A stretch of DNA of 64,000 nt from Flavobacterium sp. DG2-3. GTDB lineage: Bacteria; Bacteroidota; Bacteroidia; Flavobacteriales; Flavobacteriaceae. The notes beneath the pieces were generated by a model, which saw only the letters and a list, made by a program, of their open reading frames with translations, searched no databases and had not been told where the DNA came from. The DNA lies in the NCBI RefSeq assembly GCF_030730925.1, contig NZ_JAVAMB010000007.1:124001-188000 (forward strand), in the 5' to 3' direction. This document shows, in pieces, positions 17,258 to 26,368 of this stretch. Within the stretch, counting starts at the first letter, position 1; each line of letters begins with the position of its first letter. Both the position numbers and the translations under genes were made by a program.

Positions 17258-18082
17258 TTAAAACTGTTTTCTAAATGAAATTGGGGACAGTCCCGTGTTT
17301 TTTGTAAAAAAACGAATGAAATAAGCATCGTCTTCATAATTCAGGCTATAGGCAATTTCTTTAACCGTCATCTGTGTATGTGCCAAGAGCCTTTTGCCTT
17401 CAAGAACGATTCTTTCTTTAATAATATCGTTGGGAGTCCTCTTGCTGACAAGTCCGATTTTCTTGCTGAGATTCTTGGGAGTCACAAATAGCAGATCGGC
17501 ATAATCCGCAACCGTATGCAGAGTCCTGTAATGCTGTTCGACTAGTTTGCTGAATTTCCGTAAAAACTGCACATCAGCCTGCTGGCTTTCTTCAGCTAAT
17601 CGGTGCTGGTGTTTCCAGATACGGGTCGATTTCAGTATGATGAGCTTTAACAGTATACGAAGCATTTCCTCAGTGTTTGCATCCTCATTTTTCATTTCAA
17701 ATTGAATTTCCCTGATTATTTTCTGAATATCCTCAGATTGATTTTCGTTCAAAGCAATGAATGGAATTTCAAATACATTATTATACAAAATTCCGTCGCA
17801 GGCTACTTCCTGATCGTGAATTTCTATGCAGTAGAAATCCCTATTGAAATGCAATAATTGGCCGTCTTTAGTTTCGCAAGGCTTTATCACCACTTTGGGA
17901 TTAATAAACAGCAAGGAATCAGATTTCATCTCGATCTCCTGGAAATCAACTTGTATAATGGCATTTTTTGGCAAAAATAAAATTTTGATATGCTCTTCCA
18001 CAGAATTAAATCGGCCGTCTTCAAAGGATTGTTTTGTGAATTGTAAATTGCCGAACTGTTTATACGAGAATTTTTTTAACAT
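17258..18082 (-). CDS. AraC-family regulator, likely activator of the dps/hydrolase regulon
   Basis: 274 residues. The N-terminal region (1-170) is a cupin-like sensing domain without an obvious ligand motif. The C-terminal AraC HTH domain covers about 180-274 (YADLLFVTPKNLSKKIGLVSKRTPNDIIKERIVLEGKRLL, then VKEIAYSLNYEDDAYFIRFFTKNTGLSPISFRKQF). It is on the same strand and immediately upstream of dps and the two hydrolases that carry the shared box, and has its own terminator. Its control of those promoters is inferred from position and from the box overlapping the -33 element. Confidence 0.88.
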   Translation of the reverse strand: MLKKFSYKQFGNLQFTKQSFEDGRFNSVEEHIKILFLPKNAIIQVDFQEIEMKSDSLLFINPKVVIKPCETKDGQLLHFNRDFYCIEIHDQEVACDGILYNNVFEIPFIALNENQSEDIQKIIREIQFEMKNEDANTEEMLRILLKLIILKSTRIWKHQHRLAEESQQADVQFLRKFSKLVEQHYRTLHTVADYADLLFVTPKNLSKKIGLVSKRTPNDIIKERIVLEGKRLLAHTQMTVKEIAYSLNYEDDAYFIRFFTKNTGLSPISFRKQF

Positions 18083-18374
18083 GTTTTAATTTTAACTATC
18101 AATTGTTTAACCTTTCTATACTTATGGATAACGCTGCTATCCGGCATATTTTATTATTGCTTAGCAGTATAATAAATAAGTAAAAGTATTGAAATTCCTA
18201 TCCAAAAAAGCAAGCCAGCCAGATAAAATTTCACATAGTGCCCACTTACTTAATATTTGATATTCAATATAAAAATACAATAGACTTTCATCGCAATTGC
18301 CGCATAACTGATTCAGAGTTTGGTCCATTCTTTTTGCGATAGCTTAAATATTAGGATAATTTTCATTCTATATA

Positions 18375-18405
18375 AACTTATTATCGTAATATTGCAATAT
18401 AAATA
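18375..18405 (+). promoter_or_regulatory. probable ArsR operator/promoter
   Basis: The 12-bp perfect palindrome ATATTGCAATAT (about 18391-18402) lies directly before the arsR start at 18413, in AT-rich DNA. ArsR repressors bind such imperfect or perfect dyads overlapping the promoter and release on As(III). The rest of 18083-18374 has no gene. Confidence 0.6.
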
Positions 18406-18412
18406 TAAAGCA

Positions 18413-18745
18413 ATGGGAGCAACAAAAACAGATCATTTTACCGAAAGCCAGAACGAGCTGGCTATTTTAGCAAAAGCGTTAGGGCATCCTGCCCGTATTG
18501 CTATTATGGAATATCTATTAAAAGTGGATGCCTGCATCTGCGGGGATATTGTAAATGAACTTCCACTTTCGCAGCCTACAGTTTCTCAGCATTTGAAAGA
18601 ATTGAAAAATGCAGGGCTAATCAAAGGGAGCATCGAGGGGAATTCTATTTGCTACTGTATCAATGAACCTGGGCTTGAGAAGATAAAAGTTTTTTTTGAG
18701 CATATATCGGATCATTTGGCAAAAAAGCGAAACGAATGCTGTTAA
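18413..18745 (+). CDS. arsR: ArsR-family metalloregulator
   Basis: About 110 residues from ATG 18413 (MGATKTDHFTE); an upstream in-frame start at 18320 would add a sequence unlike the family. Winged HTH with LAILAKALGHPARIAIMEYLL and the recognition helix LPLSQPTVSQHLKELKNAGLIKG. A Cys pair in DACICGD (helix alpha3 type site), with further cysteines at the C-terminus (RNECC), can bind As(III). First gene of the ars operon and its likely repressor; a palindrome sits right upstream. Confidence 0.92.
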   Translation: MGATKTDHFTESQNELAILAKALGHPARIAIMEYLLKVDACICGDIVNELPLSQPTVSQHLKELKNAGLIKGSIEGNSICYCINEPGLEKIKVFFEHISDHLAKKRNECC

Positions 18746-18755
18746 CTGTAAAAAT

Positions 18756-19244
18756 ATGGAAATAAGAAAACTTTCACCTCAAGACTGGGATCAGGTAAAA
18801 TTAATCTATCAAAAAGGAATAGACACCGGCAATGCCACTTTCCAGAACAGCGCACCTTCATGGGAAGAATGGGACAATTTACATCTGGAATCCTGCAGAA
18901 TTATATTACAGGATGATAATATTATAATCGGCTGGGCAGCTCTCTCTCCTGTTTCTTCCCGCTGTGTTTATGCAGGGGTTGCGGAAGTGAGCGTATATGT
19001 AGATTCTTCCCATTCAGGAAAAGGAATCGGGCTTACCCTTTTAAATGAGCTTGTCAGACAGAGTGAAGAAGAAGAAGGAATCTGGACACTTCAGGCAGGA
19101 ATATTTCCTGAGAATAAGGCGAGTCTTCGCATTCATCAAAAAGCAGGTTTCAGGATACTTGGAATAAGGGAGAAAATCGGAAAACAAAACGGTATCTGGA
19201 GAAATACCGCGTTTCTTGAAAGAAGAAGTTCCGTTATTATTTAA
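18756..19244 (+). CDS. GNAT acetyltransferase, ArsN-like
   Basis: 162 residues from ATG 18756, 10 nt after arsR. GNAT fold of the phosphinothricin/arsinothricin acetyltransferase type: IRKLSPQDWDQVKLIYQKGIDTGNATF at the N-terminus, the acetyl-CoA loop in VYVDSSHSGKGIGLTLLNEL (about 88-107) and FPENKASLRIHQKAGF. In arsenic operons this family (ArsN1) acetylates organoarsenicals such as arsinothricin. That substrate is inferred from family and context; a PAT-type activity on other amino acids is the alternative. Confidence 0.85.
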   Translation: MEIRKLSPQDWDQVKLIYQKGIDTGNATFQNSAPSWEEWDNLHLESCRIILQDDNIIIGWAALSPVSSRCVYAGVAEVSVYVDSSHSGKGIGLTLLNELVRQSEEEEGIWTLQAGIFPENKASLRIHQKAGFRILGIREKIGKQNGIWRNTAFLERRSSVII

Positions 19245-19278
19245 TAAAAAAATATAGTATAACTAAATATAAAAAATT

Positions 19279-19752
19279 ATGAAACTTTCAGAAATTAAAG
19301 AAGTGCTTAAAACAGTGGAAGCTGTAAATTTTCAGCTGCCGGACGGCACATTTGTACCGGAATATTTTCATGTAACGGAAGTAGGCTTGGTTACCAAAAA
19401 CTTCATCGACTGCGGCGGTACGGTAAGAAAGGAAACTGTTGTGAATTTCCAGCTTTGGGATGCCAATGACTATGAGCACAGGCTGAAACCTCAGAAACTG
19501 ATCCACATCATTGAGCTCTCAGAAAAAGTATTGGGAATTGAAGATCATGAAATTGAAGTGGAGTACCAGAACACTACGATCGGTAAATACGATTTAGATT
19601 TTAACGGGCTGAACTTCATTTTGCTTAATAAACAGACAGCATGTCTTGCTCAGAAACAGTGCGGTATTCCATCTGATAAGCCTAAAGTGAAATTATCCCA
19701 GTTAAATAATGATAATGCCAATTCATGCACTCCTGGCGGCGGATGCTGCTAA
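19279..19752 (+). CDS. DUF6428 family protein of arsenic operons
   Basis: 157 residues, no signal peptide or membrane helix. I recognise the family (DUF6428) by KLSEIKEVLKTVEAVNFQLPDGTFVPEYFHVTEVG and the CGG-containing segment FIDCGGTVRKETVVNFQLW. The C-terminus is Cys-rich (CTPGGGCC), with further Cys in CLAQKQC, so it could bind As(III) as a chaperone or sensor. No function is established. It is the third gene of the ars operon, between the acetyltransferase and the arsenate reductase. Confidence 0.82.
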   Translation: MKLSEIKEVLKTVEAVNFQLPDGTFVPEYFHVTEVGLVTKNFIDCGGTVRKETVVNFQLWDANDYEHRLKPQKLIHIIELSEKVLGIEDHEIEVEYQNTTIGKYDLDFNGLNFILLNKQTACLAQKQCGIPSDKPKVKLSQLNNDNANSCTPGGGCC

Positions 19753-19793
19753 CTTTTAAATAGATAACTACTAAACCATTATATTAAAAAATT

Positions 19794-20408
19794 ATGCTAT
19801 ATCCTCAAATTGAGAATACCGTTAAATCATTTGATTTTAAGCAGCTCTCTGAAGATCGCAAAGCAGTCCTGCAGCCATTAATCGACTTTATTCAGACTAA
19901 AGTGGACAGTAAGCTGGATACCAGACTAAACCTTATCTGCACACACAATTCAAGAAGAAGTCATCTGTCGCAAGTTTGGGCACAGACTGCGGCTGCCTAT
20001 TACGGCATAAAAAATGTTTCCTGCTATTCAGGAGGGACTGAAGCTACTGCCCTGTTCCCTATGGCTGCCCAGACACTTCAGGATTCGGGATTTAAGATTA
20101 AGACTCTTTCAGAAGGATCAAACCCAGTTTATTCAATAAAATATTCAGCTGATGAACTTCCTGTCATCGGTTTTTCCAAAACCTATGATGATGACTTCAA
20201 TCCTGAAAGCGGATTCGCTGCAATTATGACCTGCTCTCAGGCTGATGGCGGATGCCCGTTTATTGCAGGTGCCGAGAAAAGAATGCCGATTACCTTTGAA
20301 GATCCAAAAATTTCTGACGGAACGTCTCAGCAGAAAGAAACTTATCTGGAGCGTAGCCTGCAGATAGGAGCTGAAATGTTTTACGTATTCTCACAAATAA
20401 AAAAATAA
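19794..20408 (+). CDS. arsC: LMW-phosphatase-type arsenate reductase
   Basis: 204 residues. The phosphatase P-loop is in [18 protein letters not shown] (CX5R with Cys about 48). The protein is longer than classical thioredoxin-linked ArsC, as is usual for the Bacteroidota family annotated as protein-tyrosine-phosphatase in ars loci. A second Cys pair in [12 protein letters not shown] could serve the disulfide cascade. It reduces As(V) to As(III) for export by the ACR3 pump, whose gene starts 2 nt after this stop. Confidence 0.88.
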   Translation: MLYPQIENTVKSFDFKQLSEDRKAVLQPLIDFIQTKVDSKLDTRLNLICTHNSRRSHLSQVWAQTAAAYYGIKNVSCYSGGTEATALFPMAAQTLQDSGFKIKTLSEGSNPVYSIKYSADELPVIGFSKTYDDDFNPESGFAAIMTCSQADGGCPFIAGAEKRMPITFEDPKISDGTSQQKETYLERSLQIGAEMFYVFSQIKK

Positions 20409-20409
20409 A

Positions 20410-21489
20410 ATGTCAGCAGATAACTGTACACCAGTCGTCGGACGCAAAAAATTAAGCTTCCTTGACCGATTTTTAACCCTTTGGATCTTCCTTGCTATGG
20501 CTATAGGCGTAGCAATAGGATACTTTATTCCTTCAAGCGGGGATTTTATCAATTCCTTCTCCAGCGGGACAACAAACATTCCATTGGCAATAGGACTCAT
20601 CCTGATGATGTACCCGCCGCTGGCAAAGGTAAAATATGAGCAGATGGGGCAGGTTTTCAAAAATACAAAAGTCTTGGGAGCATCATTATTCCTAAATTGG
20701 ATTGTAGGCCCTGTCTTAATGTTTTTATTGGCGCTGCTGTTTTTGAACGGATACCCAGAATACATGATTGGGGTAATCCTTATTGGTCTGGCACGCTGCA
20801 TAGCAATGGTTGTGGTATGGAATGATCTGGCAGACGGTAATAGGGAATATGCTGCAGGACTTATTGCACTTAACAGTATATTTCAGGTGCTGTTTTACAG
20901 CGTCTATGCTTATATCTTTATAACCATCCTGCCTCCCTATTTTGGATGTGATGGATTTGAGGTAAACATCAGCATTGCACAGATTGCCGAGAGTGTGGGC
21001 ATCTATTTAGGGATTCCTTTTGCGTTGGGGATCATAAGCCGTTATACTCTGACAGCCCTGAAAGGCTCTCAATGGTTCAAAAACAAGTATATGCCTTTAA
21101 TCTCGCCAATTACTCTTATTTCTTTACTCTTTACAATCATTGTAATGTTCAGTCTAAAGGGAGAACTGATTGTTCAGATTCCTACGGACGTTGTGCGCAT
21201 TGCCTTGCCGCTTGTGATTTACTTTACTTTGATGTTTATCATCAGTTTTTTTACAGGAAAATATTTTGGGGCTGATTATTCACAAGCTGCATCTATGGCT
21301 TTTACCGCTACGGGCAATAATTTTGAACTGGCAATTGCTGTGGCAATCGGTGTGTTTGGTATAAACAGCGGGCAGGCATTTGCTGGAGTAATAGGACCTC
21401 TTGTAGAAGTGCCGGCCTTAATTGCATTAGTAAACCTTGCATTCTGGTTTAGGTCAAAGTATTTTTACAAAACCGCTAAGAATTCGTAA
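20410..21489 (+). CDS. arsB: ACR3-family arsenite efflux transporter
   Basis: 359 residues with ten predicted membrane helices, family length. The conserved essential Cys is in [16 protein letters not shown] (about 135), and the second half has [19 protein letters not shown]. It exports As(III)OH2- at the cytoplasmic membrane. Last intact gene of the ars operon. No arsenite ATPase is present, so it works as a secondary carrier. Confidence 0.95.
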   Translation: MSADNCTPVVGRKKLSFLDRFLTLWIFLAMAIGVAIGYFIPSSGDFINSFSSGTTNIPLAIGLILMMYPPLAKVKYEQMGQVFKNTKVLGASLFLNWIVGPVLMFLLALLFLNGYPEYMIGVILIGLARCIAMVVVWNDLADGNREYAAGLIALNSIFQVLFYSVYAYIFITILPPYFGCDGFEVNISIAQIAESVGIYLGIPFALGIISRYTLTALKGSQWFKNKYMPLISPITLISLLFTIIVMFSLKGELIVQIPTDVVRIALPLVIYFTLMFIISFFTGKYFGADYSQAASMAFTATGNNFELAIAVAIGVFGINSGQAFAGVIGPLVEVPALIALVNLAFWFRSKYFYKTAKNS

Positions 21490-21672
21490 TTATTCTTACG
21501 CAGCCTTATGCAGAAAACAGACAACAAAATCCACAGATTTCGAAATAGTGTTTATACTTTTTTATATTGTAGCTGCTGTTCCTGAAAAAGTGTTTGTTAT
21601 TTAATAAGACATTGGATAAAAACAGTATGTTTTTTTGAGTATAAATTAAAATAAGCAAAAATAAAAGGCATC

Positions 21673-22109
21673 ATGATATACGAAAAAATAATTCAGACAG
21701 ACGGGCCAGAAACTACACTGCTGATTCGTTTTATGGTTGGCATTGTCTTCCTTTCAGAAGGGATTCAAAAATATTTATTTTCTTTCCTTCTTGACGCAGA
21801 GCGCTTACAAAAAATAAGCTTGCCAGAATCTGAATTATTAGGAATCTTCGAGGGCTGGTTTGAAATATTCTGCGGCATTTCTTATTCTGATCGAATTCAC
21901 TGCAAAATTAACAAGCATTCCTCTTGTAGCCACAATGATTACAGACATTTACGATTCCAAATGCAAAATATTTATTAATAAATAAAGGCTCTTGGAAAAT
22001 GGTGCATGTAAGCCGTACCGATCGGGCGATGCTTGAAAATAGTTTCTGTTTATTAAACGTGCCGGGAGGTGGTCCATGGCAGAATTTGAGTAAAAAAAAT
22101 GGAGCATAA
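21673..22109 (+). pseudogene. DoxX-family membrane protein with two frameshifts
   Basis: The frame from ATG 21673 gives a DoxX start (TLLIRFMVGIVFLSEGIQKYLF, ESELLGIFEGWFEIFCGI). An extra T near 21882-21888 moves the homology to the next frame (LILIEFTAKLTSIPLVATMITDIYDSKCKIFINK). A second 1-nt shift near 21975-21980 moves it again (KGSWKMVHVSRTDRAMLENSF, then GGGPWQNL), up to a TAA at 22107. Restoring both gives a normal DoxX protein of about 145 residues. Its 3' end overlaps the chrA start. DoxX proteins are small quinone-related membrane proteins; this copy is dead as written. Confidence 0.82.
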
Positions 22110-23229
22110 TGCAAATCTAAAAGAAATTTTTCAAGTATTCATAAAGCTGGGAACTATTGGCTTTGGAGGTCCTGCTGCACATATTGCGATGATGCACGAG
22201 GAAGTGGTTATAAAACGTAAATGGATGGCCGAGCAGCATTTTCTGGATCTGATTGGAGCAACTAGCCTTATTCCCGGCCCCAACAGCACCGAGATGGCAA
22301 TCCATATCGGTTATATAAAAGGAGGCTGGAAAGGACTTCTTGTCGCCGGGTTCTGTTTTATCATGCCTGCGGTTCTTATCACAGGATTTTTTGCCTATTT
22401 GTACCGCAGCTATGGACAGCTCCCACAAGTGCAGCCTTTCATTTACGGAATCAAACCGGCAGTCATAGCCATAATTATTGGGGCAGTTTATCCCCTAGCC
22501 GTAAAATCGATAAAATCTTTACTTTTGGGTCTAATCGCAATAACTGTCCTTACTGCATCCATTTTAGGAATTAACGAAATTTGTCTGCTGTTTGGATCAG
22601 GCCTGCTTGCATCTGCTGTTTTTTACATTCAAAAAATGAGAACAGACAAACTGCAAAGTTTTACTCCATTTGCCTTGATGGCTATACCTCAAACTGCCTT
22701 TTGGTCAGGGGTAGATTCTAAACTTTTTTTAATCTTTCTTAAAATAGGTGCCATTCTTTACGGAAGCGGATATGTTCTTTTTGCCTTTTTAGATACAGAA
22801 CTCGCTGCAAAGGGGCTGCTCACAAAACAGCAGCTTATAGATGCCATTGCAATTGGCCAGTTTACGCCCGGGCCGCTGTTCTCATCAGTAACTTTTATCG
22901 GCTATCAGATCAATGGTCTTTCGGGAGCGGCAATCTCAACCATTGCAATTTTTCTGCCGTCTTTTATTTTTGTTGCCCTGCTTCATCAGCTGATGAAAAA
23001 ATTGCGCACTTCAAAAGGACTGGCCGTGTTTATGGATGCTGTTAATGTGGCTTCTATAGCGCTTATCGCTGCCGTATGCCTAGCCATGGCAAATGAAGCC
23101 ATTACCGATTGGCGTACTATTGCAATTGCCGCTATCAGCTGCATTGCCATTTTTAAGCTAAAAAAAATAAACAGCGCCCTAGTGGTTATACTGGGCGCTG
23201 TTCTAGGCTATTTTTTGGCTTATCTGTAG
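22099..23229 (+). CDS. chrA: chromate efflux transporter
   Basis: 376 residues made of two homologous halves with about ten to twelve membrane helices, typical of bidomain ChrA. Each half starts with a signature: FIKLGTIGFGGPAAHIAMM plus SLIPGPNSTEMAIHIGY, and FLKIGAILYGSGYVLFAFL plus GQFTPGPLFSSVTFIGY. It expels chromate by a proton-coupled route. The 3' end of the DoxX pseudogene overlaps it by about 10 nt. It extends the arsenic operon into a general metal-oxyanion resistance block. Confidence 0.93.
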   Translation: MEHNANLKEIFQVFIKLGTIGFGGPAAHIAMMHEEVVIKRKWMAEQHFLDLIGATSLIPGPNSTEMAIHIGYIKGGWKGLLVAGFCFIMPAVLITGFFAYLYRSYGQLPQVQPFIYGIKPAVIAIIIGAVYPLAVKSIKSLLLGLIAITVLTASILGINEICLLFGSGLLASAVFYIQKMRTDKLQSFTPFALMAIPQTAFWSGVDSKLFLIFLKIGAILYGSGYVLFAFLDTELAAKGLLTKQQLIDAIAIGQFTPGPLFSSVTFIGYQINGLSGAAISTIAIFLPSFIFVALLHQLMKKLRTSKGLAVFMDAVNVASIALIAAVCLAMANEAITDWRTIAIAAISCIAIFKLKKINSALVVILGAVLGYFLAYL

Positions 23230-23421
23230 CTGTGGCACAAAGGCATAAAAACTAAATATTGTGTGCAATAATGTCTTAATAAATGCCTTGCTTTTCAAGT
23301 ATCTAATCTGCAGTGCCAAAAATATTCCTTTTTAAACGATGAACAATTGTCCTGCTAAAAAAGTTATAAACAAGCGTCCCTGCAGAGCAGCAAATAAAAA
23401 CAAAATCACCAGGCTGCAAAC

Positions 23422-23573
23422 TTAAATCCAATCCGTAATTTTAGCCCGCTCTATTTCTTTATTGCGAGCGGCTTTATAGGGCTTTGCCGGGAATCCCAGC
23501 TTCGAAATGAAGGGCTTAGACCATAGGCTTTTTGCAATGCCTATATGCCTGCTATAAATAAGTGCGGCTTCTA
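23422..23573 (-). pseudogene. C-terminal relic of an unidentified gene
   Basis: The minus strand is open for about 49 codons and ends KPYKAARNKEIERAKITDWI with TAA at 23422-23424. The amino-acid usage looks coding, but there is no start codon, and the lipoprotein gene begins immediately upstream. I do not recognise the family. The flanking 23230-23421 has no gene. Confidence 0.3.
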
Positions 23574-23753
23574 ATTATTTTTCTGCTGTCCTGGAGCATA
23601 GGCTTTCGCGCTTTTATCCCCCGTCATTTTTTTTGCCTGCCCTGGAGGCACCTTGCCTGAGGAGGTATGGATATGCGCACTGCAGCCGCTAAGCAGTAAA
23701 GCAGCAAGCACAGACAGGACGCTCCCGAGTATTTTATTTTTTCGGTTTTGCAT
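23571..23753 (-). CDS. small lipoprotein with PPGQ/APGQ motifs
   Basis: 60 residues. Lipoprotein signal SVLSVLAALLLSGCSAHIHTS (Cys at about 25), then KVPPGQAKKMTGDKSAKAYAPGQQKNN. Tiny lipoproteins with paired PGQxKK repeats are common in Bacteroidota and are sometimes labelled as quinol oxidase subunits without evidence. The function is unknown. The gene stands alone. Confidence 0.7.
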   Translation of the reverse strand: MQNRKNKILGSVLSVLAALLLSGCSAHIHTSSGKVPPGQAKKMTGDKSAKAYAPGQQKNN

Positions 23754-24056
23754 AAAAAGTTTTTTTTTTGATGGTTACAAGACAAATATACCCATTTTTG
23801 GAATACTATTAAAGAGAAATACTAAAGCTCTAAAAAACTTCAACCCACACATGCAAGATTAACTTCCAGCATTAGCGAGCCTCTTTTCCATTTCCAATTG
23901 CAGCGTCCAGTTATTAAAATATTTTGACATTCAGATGCTATGTTAATATCATTTTCCTTAATATTCCATTAAGACATCCTACACATGCATAATTAACATA
24001 CTAAACCAATTTTGAAATGCGTTATTAATTAACTAACTTAAAAAAAGAAGAAACTA

Positions 24057-24863
24057 ATGAAAAAAGCAAACACCAAATGTAGAATTTTCCTTTTGGCTTC
24101 ATTATTTACCCTATTGCTTACAGGGTGCAGCAGTGATGGTAATAATGGGCCGCAGACATCAAAAGTAAGCGTGCGAATGACAGATGCACCGGGTGATTAC
24201 GATCAGGTAAACGTTGAAGTATTGGACGTTAGAATTAAAAGCAGCTCTGAAACTGGCGAAGATGGCTGGGTTAGTATAGGAAATATTAAACCGGGAATAT
24301 ATAATTTATTGGATTTAACTGGCGGTGTAAATGTGCTTTTGGCAGAGAACGAAGTTCCATCTGGATATTTAGGCCAGATGCGATTAATTCTTGGAGATAA
24401 GAACACTGTTGTTAAAGACGGCGTGACTTATCCTTTAAAAACGCCAAGCGCGCAGGAGTCTGGCTTAAAATTAAAAGTAAACCAAACTTTGACAGCTGGC
24501 GTAACGTATGATTTTTTACTTGATTTTGATGTCGAGCATTCCGTTGTTGTAGAAGCAGGCGGTTCCGGCGGCTACAATCTGCATCCTGTAATCAGAGTGT
24601 CCACGGCTGCTGCATCTGGGATTATCAAAGGAATAATTACGCCTTTCAGCTTCCAGTCTGTAATATCGGTTCAGGTTGGGGACACAACTGTTTCTGCTTA
24701 TACAGATGAATCAGGAGCGTTTCAGCTAAACGGTATCGCGGCTGGGAAGTATTCTGTAACCATTACGCCAGATGCTGCTTCGCAATTGCCAGCTTTGGTT
24801 GTTCCTAATGTAGTGGTCGTGAATGGCCAGATTACTAACATGAATACCTTAACACTAAAATAA
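24057..24863 (+). CDS. DUF4382 lipoprotein with C-terminal carboxypeptidase-regulatory-like domain
   Basis: 268 residues. Lipobox LLTGCSSDG (Cys about 24). Residues about 35-175 are a DUF4382 domain (VSVRMTDAPGDYDQVNVEVLDVRIKSSS, IYNLLDLTGGVNVLLAENEVPSGYLGQMRLIL). Residues about 190-268 look like a CarboxypepD_reg beta-sandwich (IKGIITPFSFQSVISVQVGDTTVSAYTDESGAFQLNGIAAGKYSVTI). An outer-membrane or surface lipoprotein of unknown role. Monocistronic, with a terminator downstream. Confidence 0.85.
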   Translation: MKKANTKCRIFLLASLFTLLLTGCSSDGNNGPQTSKVSVRMTDAPGDYDQVNVEVLDVRIKSSSETGEDGWVSIGNIKPGIYNLLDLTGGVNVLLAENEVPSGYLGQMRLILGDKNTVVKDGVTYPLKTPSAQESGLKLKVNQTLTAGVTYDFLLDFDVEHSVVVEAGGSGGYNLHPVIRVSTAAASGIIKGIITPFSFQSVISVQVGDTTVSAYTDESGAFQLNGIAAGKYSVTITPDAASQLPALVVPNVVVVNGQITNMNTLTLK

Positions 24864-24906
24864 TAAAAGAGAAAAACAGCTAATACTGCTTGTTATTTTT
24901 TTAAGC

Positions 24907-24944
24907 AAAAATGCGTTAATTGAAATCAATTGGCGCATTTTTTA
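24907..24944 (+). terminator. intrinsic terminator
   Basis: AAAAATGCGTTAATTG (24907-24922) pairs with CAATTGGCGCATTTTT (24927-24942), with two G-U pairs. It ends the DUF4382 gene. Confidence 0.8.
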
Positions 24945-25135
24945 CATTTGCCTCATCAAATTTGACACCTTCTCTGCTACAAAAGCTAATGCAAATTTTA
25001 TAGATGTTTCGATTTTTAAATTTAGATGCAAATAGCACAATTTTCATCTCAAAAAGTTTTAGATTGTCTGTTACAAATAATAAAAATGTCTAAGAACAAC
25101 TTGTTAAGATATGGGGTATTTTAATAGATTTTTGA

Positions 25136-25166
25136 TCAATCCCGACAGGACATCTAAACCAATTAA
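25136..25166. repeat. dispersed short repeat, copy 2
   Basis: ATCAATCCCGACAGGACATC and following TAAACCAA match the copy at 10694-10725. A 97-codon minus-strand reading frame at 25104-25397 runs through it, but I cannot assign it to a family and do not call it a gene. Nothing else is seen in 24945-25466. Confidence 0.45.
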
Positions 25167-25466
25167 GATATAATATTTGTAGTTCGATAACTTAACAGGA
25201 TATGAACACCTTGAATGAGCTAAACAAAAATTAACATCTTTCAAAATAGTGCTAAAATAATTATCAGCGGTTAATTGTAGAATATAATTTAGAATTTTGC
25301 GAATAATTTCATTAACTGTTGTCCTATATAAATGTATTACTTGTCCAACTGCTACCAACAAGTGGTTATTCCTGGCATATAAAGGCATTATATCCAATCC
25401 AAATTTGGTGCAAATTCGTCAGCCCGTAAGGTGATTTTTTGTACTTTAGTACCAATATTGAAATGT

Positions 25467-26288
25467 ATGGAACCAATCGATCCAAAATACAATAGCTATA
25501 GAATTCCCAGCACAAAAGAGTTTGAGGATGTTTTTACCCATTTTTATTTTGCTAAAAACAATACCCAAAAGGCGGTAGCAAAAACGCTGCTTCCAAACTT
25601 TCAAACCATTTTCGTGTTTAGTTTTGGCAAACCGGTTTATTTTAAAGCAAACCAAGGGGACGAAATAGAAGTTGGACGTTATCTATTTTTAGGCCCTGTC
25701 AAGCAGGCTCTCCCATACAGATTAGAGCCAGGTTCTGAAATCTTGGTTATTAATTTTAAGGACGACGCATTTTACAGATTTTTCGGAAAAGTAATCTTAA
25801 GCGGCCATGTACCATTCAATCCGGATGACTTGGGCATTGAAAACTGCTTTTCTGCCTTATGGGAGAAATTAAGGCAAATTGATGATCAAAATGACCGGAT
25901 TAATTTCATCCTTGAATTCTGCCGGCCGTATTTGGCCGCAAAAAACAGTACATCAGAACTGCTGGTTAATTTTAAGGCCAGCATCTACAACCCCATTAAG
26001 TCTGTTGCGCAGCATACCCAGCAGAGCGAAAGAAGCATTCAATCGCATCATAAAAAAATTTTTGGATACAGTGCCAAGGAAGCAAACAGATACCATCGCT
26101 TCTTAAATGCAGTCAAACTTATTCAAAATACGGTAGCAGGCAGCAGCAGCGTTGAATGGTTTCAAGTCATTGAACAGTGCGGCTATTATGACCAAAGCCA
26201 GCTTATACACGATTTTAGACATTATCTGAATCTCACTCCAAACCAGTACTTGAAGCTCCAGCAGGACATCTGCAACCCGGTATCATAA
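25467..26288 (+). CDS. AraC-family regulator with DUF6597-like sensor domain
   Basis: 273 residues from ATG 25467 (MEPIDPKYNSYRIP). Residues about 1-110 resemble the DUF6597 N-terminal domain (TLLPNFQTIFVFSFGKPV, YLFLGPVKQALPYRL). The C-terminal AraC HTH is about 165-265, with a somewhat divergent first HTH (SVAQHTQQSERSIQSHHKKIFGYSAKEANRYHRFLNAV) and a second in WFQVIEQCGYYDQSQLIHDFRHYLNLTPNQY. It lies 80 nt upstream of the NAD(P)H oxidoreductase gene on the same strand and likely controls it. Confidence 0.88.
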   Translation: MEPIDPKYNSYRIPSTKEFEDVFTHFYFAKNNTQKAVAKTLLPNFQTIFVFSFGKPVYFKANQGDEIEVGRYLFLGPVKQALPYRLEPGSEILVINFKDDAFYRFFGKVILSGHVPFNPDDLGIENCFSALWEKLRQIDDQNDRINFILEFCRPYLAAKNSTSELLVNFKASIYNPIKSVAQHTQQSERSIQSHHKKIFGYSAKEANRYHRFLNAVKLIQNTVAGSSSVEWFQVIEQCGYYDQSQLIHDFRHYLNLTPNQYLKLQQDICNPVS

Positions 26289-26368
26289 TCTGTGCTTCGT
26301 TTTCATACAATTTTACCTCCAATATCCCTTCTACTTTTGTCATGTTAAATCATATAAAAGTAAAGAAA

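Noticed and set aside
17098..17337. 79-codon minus-strand frame
   Set aside because: It overlaps the 3' end of the AraC gene and its terminator in another frame.
25104..25397. 97-codon minus-strand frame
   Set aside because: No family recognised, no regulatory signals, and it runs through a dispersed repeat. Listed only as context.
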